A stretch of 64,000 nt of DNA from Hyaloscypha bicolor E (lineage: Eukaryota > Ascomycota > Leotiomycetes > Helotiales > Hyaloscyphaceae), in assembly GCF_002865645.1 (NCBI RefSeq), contig NW_020194667.1, positions 434,001-498,000 on the forward strand, written 5' to 3'. The position numbers and the translations under genes are program-made. The notes beneath the pieces were generated by a model. The model searched no databases. It was not told the origin of the DNA and saw only the letters and a list, made by a program, of their open reading frames with translations. Below are positions 1-13,625 of the stretch, piece after piece. The number at the start of each line of letters is the position of its first letter. The stretch's first letter is position 1.

Positions 1-3000
1 TAAGATATTAATATAAAGTATTAATAATATTTGAATCTAGATATTATTAGAAAAAGAGTTTATAGTATATTAATTTTATATCTTTATATAATATTTTCTT
101 TATTATTAGTATTTCTAATTAGTTAAGGCTATATTATAAAGTATTAAAGCTTATATACGGATCTTTATTCCCGAGGTAGCTAGTAATTTATAAGAAATAA
201 TATATTAAAGTAAAGTATTAATAAAGTTTTATTAATGTCTTTTATAGCTTATAAGTAGAATTCTGGGTTCTATTAATTAATCTCTCTTTATATAGTACCC
301 TTATATAAATAATATAAAGAGAAGTATATATTTATAAGATAATATGGGAAAAATATTAGCGGAATATTAATTTACTATATAATAGTATAAGAGAAGTAGC
401 CTATATAGGCTATAGTTATAGCTAGAGAAAAAGTTTATAGTATTATTAATTTATCTAGTTATCTAATATAGAATGTCTTTATATAAAGCAAGAAAATATA
501 GTAGTATATTTCTATTTAATATATTACTTTATATTTTATCTAAATAATAAATATATAAAAGTAGTTTACTATATTTTAAGCTTATATCTTCTATTACTTT
601 ATAAGCGAGAATTAAAAAGGTATTATAAAGTATTTTGCTTAGTCTAGTATATTAATATAAAGTTATATTAAGCTATAAATACTAAGGCTAAGCTATAGAT
701 AAAAACTAGAAATTAGGCTAATTAGTAAATATAGTTTCTATATTTTCCGGAACTATAGTTATAAGTTATAGTTCTTACTAATAGAAGGAATTATAAGTTA
801 TAGTATATAAAGATATAAAAAATATTATAAATTATAGTCTTTATTAATAAAGGAATTATATATTATAGTTCCTATAATTATAATCTTATAATCTCTAAGC
901 CAAGTTTATTATTATATTCGGATTACCCGAGATAAATAAAGACTATAAGTTATAGTTCTTATAAAGATATAAAGAATATTATAAGTTATAATTCCTATTA
1001 TAAATAAGAACGGAACCGCTTACCTAATATATAAGGTAATCTTAAAGTAGTATAAGAAGTAATATAGCTATATTATATAAATAGAACTAGATATCCTATA
1101 ATAAAATATAGTTAAATTCTTATTTTTTTTAGGTATTACTATATTTTAATCTAGTAATATATTATAGTTATTTATAGTATTAACTAAATTCTTACTAGAA
1201 GTTATAAAGAAGTCTTTTTCTAAAGAAGGCTTCTTTTATTTAGAAGACTTAGTAATTAGGGAAAATATTTTAGAGATAAAAAAAAGAGGCTTTAAGTATT
1301 TCTCGAAATATAGCCTAAACTTTTATAAATAATATATTCTTAATATAATAAGTAAAATAAAATATTTTATAGTATTTATCTAATTTTTTCTAATATATTA
1401 TATCTATTATAGAATTCTTTTTTAGTAACAAAAATTATATTTTAGTATACTAGTTATAATATATAGTATATCCGGACTATATCTTATATTTTAGGAAAGA
1501 TAAACTAAAAGCTAGCCGGTATATTCTAGTAGTTTATTTATTAGCTAAAGAATTATAAGTTAGATATTATAGTAGTTTATACTAATATAAGTTCTCTATT
1601 ACTAAAGGAAAAAGATTATTATATAAAGTTCCTGAATTTATATTTATTATAATAAGCTACTAAAGTAAAGAGAAAGAATTTCCTAATAGCGGCTTATAAG
1701 TTATTACCTATATTATAATTCATTATTTTAATATATCTTATAAGGTAATTTTTAATACTTAAATTAGTTTCGAAATAAAATAAGAATATATAATTATATT
1801 TGAGTTTATAATAGTTAATATAGTTAAAAAATAGCTAAAGATAAATCTTCCGGATATACTAAAATTAGTATAAAAGATAGTAAATATAGAGAGTAGTAAA
1901 ATCCGAATTAATTTTATATTTAGAGATATTACTAGAAATATAAATATATAATTATTATTATTTATAATATTAAGCTCTCTATATATTTAGTTTTATTCTT
2001 TATTTATATCTATTTAATTTATAATTCAGGAAAGTTTATAATATTATTTATAGAAGTATTAAAGTTAATATTACTTAGAGATATAGTTAGTTCTTTAATA
2101 AACTCGAAATAAAATACTTTTACTAATATATTTAGAGAGTCGCTAGTAGCTATAGGCTTACTAATATTTGAGAGAGATATAAGTTCTATAGCTAACTATA
2201 TAGAAAGAAGAACTACTTATATATCTTATTTAATATAAGTCTAGTAAAGTAGTCTAAGGAAAATTAATACTATTAGTAGGCTAAAAATCGGGCTTATTTA
2301 TAATAGCTATATTAATTATTTATAATTTGGCTTTTTAAGCTTCTAGTATTTCTAAGTTTATATTTCTTATTTTATAAGCTCTTTTCTTACTTCTTTTTTT
2401 AATACCGGAAATATATCTGCTCTTTATAAGACCTAGTTTATTATTAGCCCGTTTATATAACTTATTATATATCTGATTTATATATATAGTCTTAGCTTTA
2501 CTTATATTCCGATATTATTTTATATATTATAAAAAGTCGCTTACTTGTCTTAAAACTTAGTAATAGTATATATATATTTCTTTATATTTAATATTTATAT
2601 TTAAGTTAATAATATTACCTAAATAAAGTTAATAAAAACTTATATTATTTAAAATATTACTAAAGTTTCTATTAGATTTTAAATAATATATTTTAATTAT
2701 ATTTTTTAAGAGAATAATTATATATTTTATTATTATTATTATATCTTATTACTAGATTATTATTATTCTCATAAATATCTAGGCTATTATTATTATTATT
2801 AGTTTTTAAATAGAACTAGTATATTTCTAGCTAAGTAGATAAGTAGCTTTCTTAAGCCTATAAAGAGTTAGTTCTATACTTATAGATAGTAAAGTATTAA
2901 CTCGGTATTTATTAAGATAAGTATTTAATATATTACTTATTAGAAAGAAAGTAAAGCAGATATATTATAATAGCTAATAAATATTATTTAATATATTCTC

Positions 3001-6000
3001 GGTAATTAATTAAGGAAGCTTAGGAATAATAATATAAGTAAAGGAAGTAAAGTTAGCTAATTTGACCTTATTAAGTTAGCTATTTAGCTAATTAATATTT
3101 ATTAAAATTCATAAAAATAATTAGCTAAAGATATTTCTTAAAGGCAAAATATACCAGAAATTATTTAAATACTTTATATTTCTAGTAAGAGTTAGGCTTC
3201 TATATTTATTAGTTCTTTTTACTAAAGTAATAGTACTTTTTATTTATATATCTTAAAAGATATTAATAAGATATTAGAGTTATAAATTATATTATTATTA
3301 ATATTCTTTTTATTTCTATTAAATAGAAAAGATATCTTTTTATAAAATATATAGTAATATAGGCGAAATTAAAGGAAATAAATACCTTACTTATAGTAGG
3401 GGAAAGGGTTAAATATTATAAAGGTAGTACTTACTAGGTAAATAAATCTAGGTTCGGAATTCTGGTTATTTATTATTTACTAGAAAGGCTTAGTTAATTA
3501 TTTATAAGTAAATATAAGAAATAGAGAAATAGAAAAATAAGGAAATTTATTTTAGGCTTAAAATAAATAAAGTAAAGAAATAGAAATTATAGAATTACGC
3601 ATTTTATATAGAATTAGGCATATTTATTATTTATATAAATTAGGCGCTATTAATAGAGATTTTAAAACTATTAAATTTGTTTTTTTTTTCTTTTATAATA
3701 ATAGAAAATACTATCTCGGAAAGTCTAGAAAAGCTTAGAAAAGCGCCTATAATAAATATTTGGGCCTATAGCTCCCTATATAAGTCGCGCTAAGCTAATA
3801 AAAGCTAATTCTCGCTTAATAATAAACGTCTTATTACTTCTCTTTATAGCCCGGATAAGGTAAATTATATATAGAATAAAAAGAAACTTTATAAGTAATA
3901 GGGCTTAATACTATATAATTTATTTAGTAATCCGATATAGTTTACTTTAGGCTTTAATACTATTTAGGCTATAAAAGGTAATATAAAGCGCGAGAATAAT
4001 ATAAAATTCTGTAATATTAATTATATTAAGCTATATTTCCTTAATTACTTAAATAATTTAATCTTATAAGTATTATTATAATATTAATATAGCCTCAAGT
4101 AATAGTATAGCTATCTGGCCCCCGTAATACTAGGCCTCTTTAAAGCATTTAGTATTAATTTTAGGATAATATCTAATCTCTATAATTAAAGAGGTTTATT
4201 ATAGTTTACGGGATTTTTTAGGGCTTAATACTATATAATTTATTAAGTAATCTAATAACTAACCTATAATACCCTAGTATAATTAGGCTTTAATACTCTT
4301 ATATACCTTAGCTAAAAGAAGTACTATACTTTAGTATAAAAAAGATTCTAAAAAATTAATTATTTGGGATTCTTATATATCTTTATACTAAATTAAAATT
4401 CTCTTAAGTACCCTTAAATAAACTAATAATATTTAGAATTTATAGTATCCTATATATTTATTATAATATCGCGAATTTTTAAGCTAGAAGGAAATAAAGA
4501 ATATTGCCTTAATAATACTATTCTCAAAATTATAATTATATAAGTAAAGAGAAATTAGGTTCTAGTATATCTAATTATATATATATATATCTTATACTAT
4601 ATTCTTTATTAGATAATTAACTAATTATAAGGTAAGCTTTTAGTTAATTCTATATTAATATTAATTTCTAGCTTTAAATAATTATTTTTTAATTATACTA
4701 AGCTTATTATAAAAGTATTATAATATTATTTAAAAGTATTCTAATAATAAGACATTTAGTTATTTAGAGAATATTAATATTATAGCCGCTATATAAATAA
4801 CGGGCGAAATAAAAGATATAATAAATAATAAATATAATATAGATTTACTAGTTCTAAGAAATATTATAAGTTTATTAGAATATAATACTAGTAGAATATA
4901 TATTAATAAATAATATAGTATAGGGGTTTAGTAATAAGTATAAAAAGTAATAAAGAAGCTTATATTAGAAGGGGTATATATAATAATTATCTTGACTTAC
5001 TTATACTAATAAGGTATATTAATTATTAATAATATAAATTCTAAAGTATAGGGTTAATTCTAGCTTTATTTTATAAGTAAAATAACTCTAGCTCCTTATA
5101 TCTCTAAGTATATTTTTGAAATACTTTATTACTTATAGCCGATCTCCCTAATTATAATCTTTTATATTATATTTTCTTTAATTCCTTATTTTCTTTCTTT
5201 ACTTTTTCTTTTAGTACTTTAAATTATATATTTTTTTTATTAATATTCTCTTTTATTATATCCTATTTCAAATTATATTAGTATAACTACTTTATCTTGC
5301 CTTTTATAAAAGCATTTAGTTTAGTATTAGTTATAATTATAAATTTATTAAGATTAGAAATTATTTCTCGAATTATAGCCTATACTAGATTATTAATAGA
5401 TTTAAAGGATAAATAAATAAGTTCATAAAACTAGAATTTTCTATTATTTATAGATTATTATATAAGACTTAATATCCTTTTATTTTTTAAAGTTAGTAAA
5501 GCTATATCTTATATTTTTTTACTTTTTTTCTTTTTTAATATCTAAATGAATTTTTAAAAATAGAATTTATATTATAAGAAATAAAATATAGGAAAGTCTT
5601 TATTATTCTAGTAAATTAGTTTCTTAATTAAGAGCTAATATAGTAGTAAATAGAGTATTTAATATAATATAGTATAAGCCTATTTCTAATTAATTACTAT
5701 AATAATTTTAAGATCTATAATATTATTAATAAGAATATTTCCAAATTAGAAATTATTATAAATTAATTTAAAAGAACTATAATTATACTTATTAGAAACG
5801 AAATATAGTAATATTACCTTAAAAATACTATAATATATATACTTACTATAAGTATTATTAATATTATTAATAGAATTAGATTACTTATAAAAATACTATA
5901 AATCTTATTTAGTAATATAATAAAAGTATTTAGTAATAGAAAAGAAGATTCTAGAAATATAATTTATATATAGAGAAAATATAAAAATATAGGCTAGTTA

Positions 6001-8450
6001 TAAGAAGTTTAAAGAGTTAATATATTACTAATATTAATATTTTTATAGTATTTTATCTTATTTATCTTAAGTATTAAGGATCTCGAGTTAATATAGGTAT
6101 TATAATTTATTCTAGATAAAGAACTAATCCGAGAAAAATTATATTCTAATAGTTTTAAGAGAATATTTGTAATTTAATAATAGATAATATCTAGATCTCT
6201 ATTACTAATATTTTCTTATAAGATTTAATTACTTTTAGGTTTAGGAAATACTTCCAAAATCTTATCTAAAGAATTTCCTTTAATAAAGTCTATTATAATA
6301 AATACCCTTAAGCCTAGAGAGTTATTTTTAGATATACTTTATACTAAAATAGAGGAAATAGGAATTTTTGTCTCTATTTTAATAAATTATATTATAGTAA
6401 TCTTATAGCGAATCTTTTTGTCTCTATTAATAGCCTTCTCTAATATAGTAAAGTATATTATTTATTATACTTCGTTTTTAAATTATATTTAGTAGCTCTA
6501 ATTAAATAAGCTATAATTATTACTTATAATTTTATAAAACTAGCTATTTCAAAAGATAAATACCTAGATAGTAATAAAAGAGCTATAAATATTATTAAAT
6601 CTACTAGACTATATAAGTGAAATGGCCCTATAATAAACCTTAGTATATTTATTCTAATCTATATTATAGAAGTTAATAGTAATATTATTAAATTAGCTAG
6701 TAATAATTAATTTATATCTAGGTAATTATTAGCTCGTTTATAGAATTTAATTGCTCTTAAAATAAATTAGTAAGAAGTAAAAATAATATAACTATATTAT
6801 TCTCTAAATTAGTAATTCTTATAGTATAAAATAGGGTTATAGTATAGTAGTATAAGCTATATAATAGAGCGAAATCTTCTTAATTACTTACCCTAATATA
6901 TTATTAATTAGTAATTTAATCTTAAGAATAAAATATAAAAATTAATATTTCGCCTAATATTACCTAGATTCTTTCTTTATACTTTACTTACTTTAAGCTC
7001 TAGTTTTTTATCTAATATCTTACTTATATATTAATAATTATACTAGTACTAAAATAATATTAAGTAGTAGCGCAAATAATACTAGTAGTAATAGTAGTAG
7101 TAATAGCTTTGGCTCTAAATAATAAGAATATACGAAATAGTAAAAAGCTAATAGAGCTAATATTACTAAAGCCCTTACTAACTAGACTAATATAAATACT
7201 ATAAATAGATAGAGGAAGTTTTCTTTAGAGAATAAAAGAAAAAGAAAGAAGAAAAAAAAAAGAATAAGAAATATATAATATTTTTATCTATAATTAAGCT
7301 TATAATTACTAATTTACTAGTTATACTAGAAATATTTGCTTTAATATTAGCGAATTTCTGCCTTTATATTAGGAAGAGAGATAAGTAAGTAAGGAAAGGT
7401 AATTATAACTTTATTTTTTTTATATTAGAGAAGTATTAGGCTACTTAAGGCCTTATTTGAAATTATTAATAATTATTTTGGGATAATAAAAGCAGAAATA
7501 AATATAAAGAATTTATAAAATAATATTTTCTTTTTCTCTAAAATTTCTATAAACTTGTAAAGCCTTTATTAAAGGTATTAAAAGCCCCGTACTATAAAAA
7601 TATTATATTTGAATTTATATATATTTATTCTTATATTAATTCGTTTACTAATTTCTAATACCTAATATATAGATTTTCTAGCTTTCTTGCAAATTCACTA
7701 AATATAAAAGTCTAGTTACTATATAAAGGGCCGGGCTGCTTTTATTTATATTTTAAGGAAATATAGATAGTATAATAAGTATATCTAATATTTTAATAGA
7801 AAGCCTAAGGCTAAAACTAGTAGTATACTCGCTTATTTAGCTAGAGCTAGTTTATTTATAATTAAGGTAATAATAATCTTACTAAAATCCTCTACCTAAT
7901 TTATGTCTTCTATTTATTATGGTATTAATAATCTTTTTTATAGCTATTGCCTCTAAACTAGAAAAAATTAGAAGTAATTTAATTAAGGAAAAATTAAATT
8001 TCTTTTAATATTTCTTTTAATTAATATATATAGATCTAAGTATTACTACTTCTTCTAATATTATATAGGTCGTCTTTTTAATAGCTACTATTATAGGTAT
8101 AACCTAACTTTTTTTGCTTATATTTCTTACTAATATATATAGCTACTAAAAACCTTATATTTAACCTTATTTAAGTATTACTAATTAAATTAGTAACTCG
8201 AATTCTTCCTTTATAACTTACTAATAGAACTCTTTTTAGTAATCTTGCTATTCTATATAGTTACGTGAATTCGAACTAATTAGATAGTATATTAGCTATT
8301 TTTCTAGTAGAATAGATTATAAGAAATAAATCTAATATACTAACCTGAAATAATATAGATATTTAGCTTATTATATTTAGATTAGTTATATAAATAACTT
8401 CTATTATATTTCTAATTATTTTTAAAAAAGCTGTCTTTAATATATTACTA
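1..8450. other. AT-rich RIP-degraded block
   Basis: This stretch is almost entirely A and T with scattered short G+C islets. All frames are full of stops, and TA-rich words dominate, as expected when CpA has been converted to TpA by repeat-induced point mutation. No intact gene is visible and I could not assign any fragment to a family. It is probably old transposon or duplicated sequence. No tRNA or rRNA signature was seen. Confidence 0.75.
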
Positions 8451-8459
8451 TAATTTAGC

Positions 8460-10570
8460 TCGGCTTCTTAGAGAGGAATTAAGTAAATATATAATAAGAT
8501 TAACTAGTGGATATTTAAGGAACTTATAGGCCGTATTTACTATAATATTAGAGGCTTCTATAAGTAATACTTTAAAGAAAAGTACTGGGCAAATAATATA
8601 AGAAATATCTATAAAGAATTAAGAGACTAGTATATAGAGAGATACTAGAGTAAGTAGCTAGAGCCTTTATTTTAAAGTCTATTCTTTAAGTAGTTTATAA
8701 GGTTCCAGGATATTATTCTTAGTAGACTTTACTATAAATACTATATATTAGTAAATAAAGTATTAAAGGGCTTAGAGGCTAATTATAAGCTTAATATTTT
8801 CCTTACCTCTGCTAATACTACCTTACTAGATAGCGAGTATAACTAGTCTAATATACTTGTTATTAGAGAATATAAATAGAATTCTAATAAGAATTAATTT
8901 ATAAAAATACTAGTATAATTAGTAGGATATATATATAAAGTATTTGAAAGTTAACCCGAATAGCGATTTATGCCTGGATTTATAATTTATAGAAATATAA
9001 TATAGCTTTGGGTATTTAATAGATCTGGACTATATAACTTCGAGAAGTTTAATATTTATAAAAAGCCAGAGCGATTTATTAAAGTTCTTACTAGCTATAT
9101 AATAATATCTAATATAGAATTGGGTTTAAATATATTTATTAAGTATAATAGTAATAATAAGTATATTATTATATAAAATATAAGAATCTTTTTAGAAAAT
9201 AAGCTAATTGCCTTAATAAAAGTAATAGTATACCGGGAAATAATATATTATTAAGGAAGGAGACCTGGCTTAATAAACTAGAAGTATATTATAAAGTTTG
9301 CTTGGCTATCTAATAAAAGGTAATAAGAAAGAGAACTATTAAAGTTAGTAAAGAAGAAAGAAGTTACGGGTATTACTATATAGTTTAATTATAAGCAGAT
9401 TACTATTAATAGTAACTCTAATACTATCTCACATTTATAACAAGCTATAAAATTTGGGTTATTATAAAGGCTATTAAAGAAAGCCTTTTAGGTTAATAGT
9501 AGTTTAGAATCTAGCCGGGCGTACTCGAAAACAAGTTTTATAGGAAGGTTAGAAAGTAGTATAGCTTATTTAATTAGCCTAGAAATTAATATAGATAGTG
9601 CTATAACTTCTTTTTCTAGGCAGAAAAGAAAAAGAGATAAAAAACTTAATAGAGGTAATGGACTAAAGAGGTCTAAATCCGATAATAGTTATACTAGTAT
9701 AATAAATATATATAAAGAAGATTAGCTAGACGTAATTAGTACTTCTAGTATTTAAGAAATAGTAGTTAATAATCTGGCAGATTACTAGAATAAATAATAG
9801 CGGAATAATATTAATAGTATTTAAGAAGCCGGAGCTAATAGTTTAATAGACTATAAAAGTAAGATATATAGTAATTAAGTAAACTATTACTTAGTAACTT
9901 TACTAGCTAGATAACTTTTTTATAAATATTAATTAGTTAGAGAGCTTTTGGAGGCGCTATATAATATTATCTGAGGTTATAGATTATTACTCGAGAATAG
10001 AAAGATTCTTTATTAGGATATCTCCGAAAATAATATTATTATTACTAAATTCTTTATTAAAGATACCCTAAAAAAAAGACTAATTAACTTAGACTTAGTA
10101 AAGAAGCTAGATAGTATACCGAGTAAGACTTATTACCAAACTAGTACTATATAATTTATAGTAATTAAGATTTTTAAAGGCAAAGATTATATATATTAGT
10201 ATAACCTCAAGTTATTTTTTTATGTTTTTATTTAGATATATATTTAATATAGTTATAAAGATATAGATAAATAAAAACCTAGTAAGGTAATAAGACTAAA
10301 AATAAATATATTATAAGATTAGTATACTAGAATATATATAGAAATTACTCGGAATAAGGTAAGAGATATAGGCAAAAACCGATTCGAGAATATTATTACG
10401 GAGTTTATACTAAAGTTCAAGAACCTTAAACTATTAGCTTATAAGCTCCGATTCACTTTTTTTCTAATTAGAAATAGGAATATTTTTATGAATATATTTC
10501 ATAACTATAATATAATATATAATAGGATAATTATAGTATTAAATACGGTAATTAACTGTTTATAGAAGAA
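8460..10570 (+). pseudogene. RIP-destroyed FunK1-type fungal protein kinase
   Basis: Ignoring stops and allowing a few frame changes, the plus strand reads as a FunK1 kinase (Pfam Pkinase_fungal, PF17667). In order I see TTLLDSEYN and LVIREYK near 8.81-8.88 kb, RFMPGF and LWVFNRSG near 8.97-9.04 kb, KYIIKFAW near 9.28 kb, and ERELLKLVKKKEVTGI near 9.32-9.37 kb. The catalytic loop follows near 10.01 kb as YxDISENNIIIT (family HRDIS.NNI), then LINLDLVKK (family LIDLDLAK) and NLKLFFYVF (family DLESFFYV), then EFILKFKNLKLL. Stops fall where the family has Gln or Trp codons, the expected RIP outcome. It cannot be functional. The 5' end is uncertain. RIP implies that the genome had a second copy. 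Confidence 0.75.
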
Positions 10571-11760
10571 GAAATAGGTAATTATATAGGTAAGGCGAGA
10601 ACTTGGAAGTTAGAATTATATAATATATTATTAGAAGTTTTTTCTTTTTTTCTTTTTATTATAAAGGATATAGAGAAAACTATATAATATAATAATACTA
10701 GAAATATTAATAAATGCGTAATATATTATATAATATATTAATTATTTCCCGTAAAAATAATATATCTTATATATAAGAATAGAATAATATAAGTAATAAC
10801 TAGATAACGGGAAATAGCTAAAGTATTAGCGAGAGCTATAATTTGGTTCTAATATATAATAACCTTATAATATAGCTTACCTTATATTTATATATATATT
10901 ATATCTAAAATTACTTTATATTCGGGTAGTATAAATCCTTTTAATCTAATAAAACTTTTTATAATAAGAAGCCTAAATCGATCTCTAAACTAAGATAATA
11001 AGAGCCATATTTTAATTTCTTTATTCTAAGAATAGACTTTACGAGATTAGCCTCTTTATAATACTAGTTTATTTCTACTAATATAGAACTTTATTTTAAT
11101 TATATAATTCTTCTATTTACTAAAGGGGCTCAAATAGGCTCTATATACTAAAAATGGCACCTATTTACTATAGAAGTTACTATTACTCTTACTAAATCTC
11201 GTTATAGTATTAACTTCTCTACTAAAGTTATCTAATACTAGATTATCTCATTTCTATATTTATATATTAATAATTAATATATTAAAAACTATTAAAATAT
11301 TAGCCGCCTTTTTCACGATTTCGTCTAGATTAGATTCCTTTAGATACTAGTCTTACGAATATTGGCCTCCTAAATAACTAGTAGTATATAGGTTTTATAT
11401 AATGCCCGGTAAGAAGAATAATCCAATTGCCTATTTCTCTTATAAAAAGGAATATTATTATAGGTATTTTACTAAGCTAATTACGGATAGAGAACTATTC
11501 TATATATATAATATTAAATATCTTTAGGCAAATATATTTCGGGATATTATAGGATAACCTAGCTTAGTTATTATAAGACTAATAAACTACTTTATTATAG
11601 CTTAGCCTCTATAAGAGGAACCCGAGATAGACTCTTTATTATCTCCGTATAGGTTATCTCCCTTACCTTCTCCGTTGCCTATTACTAATATAGTATTATA
11701 TAAGATACCTAGCGACTTATTAAGCTCGACTTCTATAGATAGCCTGTATACCAGATCCGA
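10571..11760. other. AT-rich tail of the first RIP block
   Basis: AT-rich degraded sequence with stops in every frame. A short readable stretch near 11.40-11.75 kb (plus strand, containing PIAYFS and RELFYIYN) looks like former coding sequence, but I could not assign it. Composition returns to normal abruptly near 11,760. Confidence 0.55.
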
Positions 11761-12245
11761 TAATACACCTCCTCCATACTAATATCCCTAAAGCATATCA
11801 CAAAATCCGATTTCCGACCAAGATATATTTGTCCCGATAGTAGCACACTTCGTTACCGAGTTCTTACTTTATAGACTTCCTACACATTCCAAATTTCTGT
11901 TAAGCGTAAAAGGCGAATAAATAAGCGCTCAGATTCGTTGCGATTACTATATTAACGATAAAGCTAGATTAAATGGACAAGTTTATGGAACGAGCTGAGT
12001 TGCCGAAGTCAGTAGCTATTATTAATTTTTAAATGCATTTTCTAGACTATTTATCACCTTTCAGGTTTTCGAGTTCATTTCATATCGGTTTCCCAGCTAG
12101 CTAGATAGCACATTATTTTTGTTTTAAGGGTATTAATGCACATAATATAAGCTGCAATATATATCGCAAGAAAAATTGATATTCGCTCTATATCCGTCTC
12201 CCATTCTTTTCTTATCATTCTCGCAGGAGCTTTCTCATCGCGGTA

Positions 12246-12330
12246 CAGTCGCTAACGAAATCGGCTTCCCCTCAAACTCACTGCGAAAGTTTCGGCCCCG
12301 CTCGGCAGACAGGGATACTCATAAGCCCTT
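12246..12330 (+). repeat. Outer inverted repeat, left arm
   Basis: Starts CAGTCGCTAACGAAATCGG directly after a TA dinucleotide. Its reverse complement aligns over about 85 bases, at roughly 85 percent by eye, with 18,562-18,647. Shared words include GAGCGGGG, GAAACTTTC and GCGACTG. A CAGT start next to TA is typical of Tc1/mariner-type transposon ends; this assignment is an inference. Confidence 0.7.
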
Positions 12331-12894
12331 TACTAGAATAGGCTAGGCGCTGAGTCCACGGGAATGTTCTAGTATAACGAGAGTGCTAGCCTTCGGCTCG
12401 CACGAAGCCTTCGAACTTGAGAAGAAATAGTCTAGAGATTAAACAGGTCTAGTACGTCCCAAAATTCCTAAAAATATCTGGGTAAGCGATAATTCCAAAA
12501 TCACGTAGTGATAATATATACGCTCATATGTCCGCAAATAGTATATCGTTCAAAGTAGCAAAGACTGACCGCCAACACAGTAACTTAGACTCGGAAGCAC
12601 GTGCGAGCAAGCGTTGACAGGGGTGAATCAAAACTTTAACCGAATCTGGCTAGGCAACTTTTTTTTTGGCCCTGAAAAGGTTTCCGGGTCCTTTTTTTAG
12701 TAACCTTCTTCTCTTAGCAAGCTAAGAAGTACGAAGGCACTCGGTTTTCCATTCGAACGTGGCGCAAGATGAGGCTGAGCGCAGCGGCTGGGCTTGGCGT
12801 CATGAACGCGCAACCTAATTAAGTTCTCCAAAGTACACAGGATTGTAACGAATAGTTGATCAATTTGTCTTGTCTCCAGTGCAGTCTAGAGGTA

Positions 12895-12961
12895 TAGTCC
12901 GCTGCGAAATCGGCTTCCGCTTTTGAACACTTCGAGAATTTAAACCAAGCCACATTGCCAA
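12895..12961 (+). repeat. Inner inverted repeat, left arm
   Basis: Starts TAGTCCGCTGCGAAATCGG after TA. Its reverse complement aligns with 18,419-18,481, with shared words GCGAAATCGGCTTCCGC, GAACAC, AATTTAAA and AGCCACA. The first 25 or so bases resemble the outer arm at 12,246; the remainder differs, so the two pairs are related but distinct repeats. Confidence 0.65.
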
Positions 12962-13625
12962 GATGCGCCAACCGCACTAACATAATTCTGGCTAGCTACA
13001 GTCATCCCCTGTCCGCATAAGCCACACCACTATATGTCACGTGCGAGCCGGTCCAAGCCAACTTCGTCTTGGTAGCCTCACCCATTACGCTGCATGTTAA
13101 ACACTGATCTCCCCGGCTCCCTCCGTTATATCTTCCCTTTTACATCTTCCTCAGAGACCAACCCTACAAGTTCGTCCCCTCTTGCTATTCCCTTAAAAAC
13201 CATCGACTCAAGACATGGGAACGTTGGATTGGCAAGTTATGAATTCCGAAGATGACAATTTTTATTTTGGGATTTTCTAGCGACTTGACCGCACGGATTG
13301 AATAGCCAGTCTATCGAATTGACTGTGACTTGCTAGTCTTCGAGACAGCGAGAGAACTTACCCCCTTTGCTATAAAACGTCGTCCTGTATAATCCTTGTA
13401 GAACCCGTCGCAATAACAGTACATATCAATTTCATACATTTAAAGACATTTTTATATCAAACTAATACAATTAATAAATATAGATTCAACTAGAACCCCA
13501 ACCTCAACCTTCTCCAAGTGGATCATCTCAAGTTGTGCTCTAATCTTAGGTTCTGAGAGCGAGAAATTAATTGTAGCCTCCAGCCGCGAACTTTCAAGGT
13601 ACGGTGACGCGAAGCCTACATGAGA

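Larger units (their letters stand above)
11761..13625. other. Intergenic DNA left of the NLR gene
   Basis: Normal-composition DNA without a supportable gene. It contains the left arms of two nested inverted-repeat pairs, annotated separately. The last 650 bases before 13,626 are the 3' flank of the patatin-NB-ARC gene. Confidence 0.6.

Noticed and set aside
11401..11560. Possible Ty3/gypsy RNase H remnant (PIAYFS ... RELFYIYN)
   Set aside because: The resemblance covers only a few residues and the following sequence does not fit the family; left unassigned.
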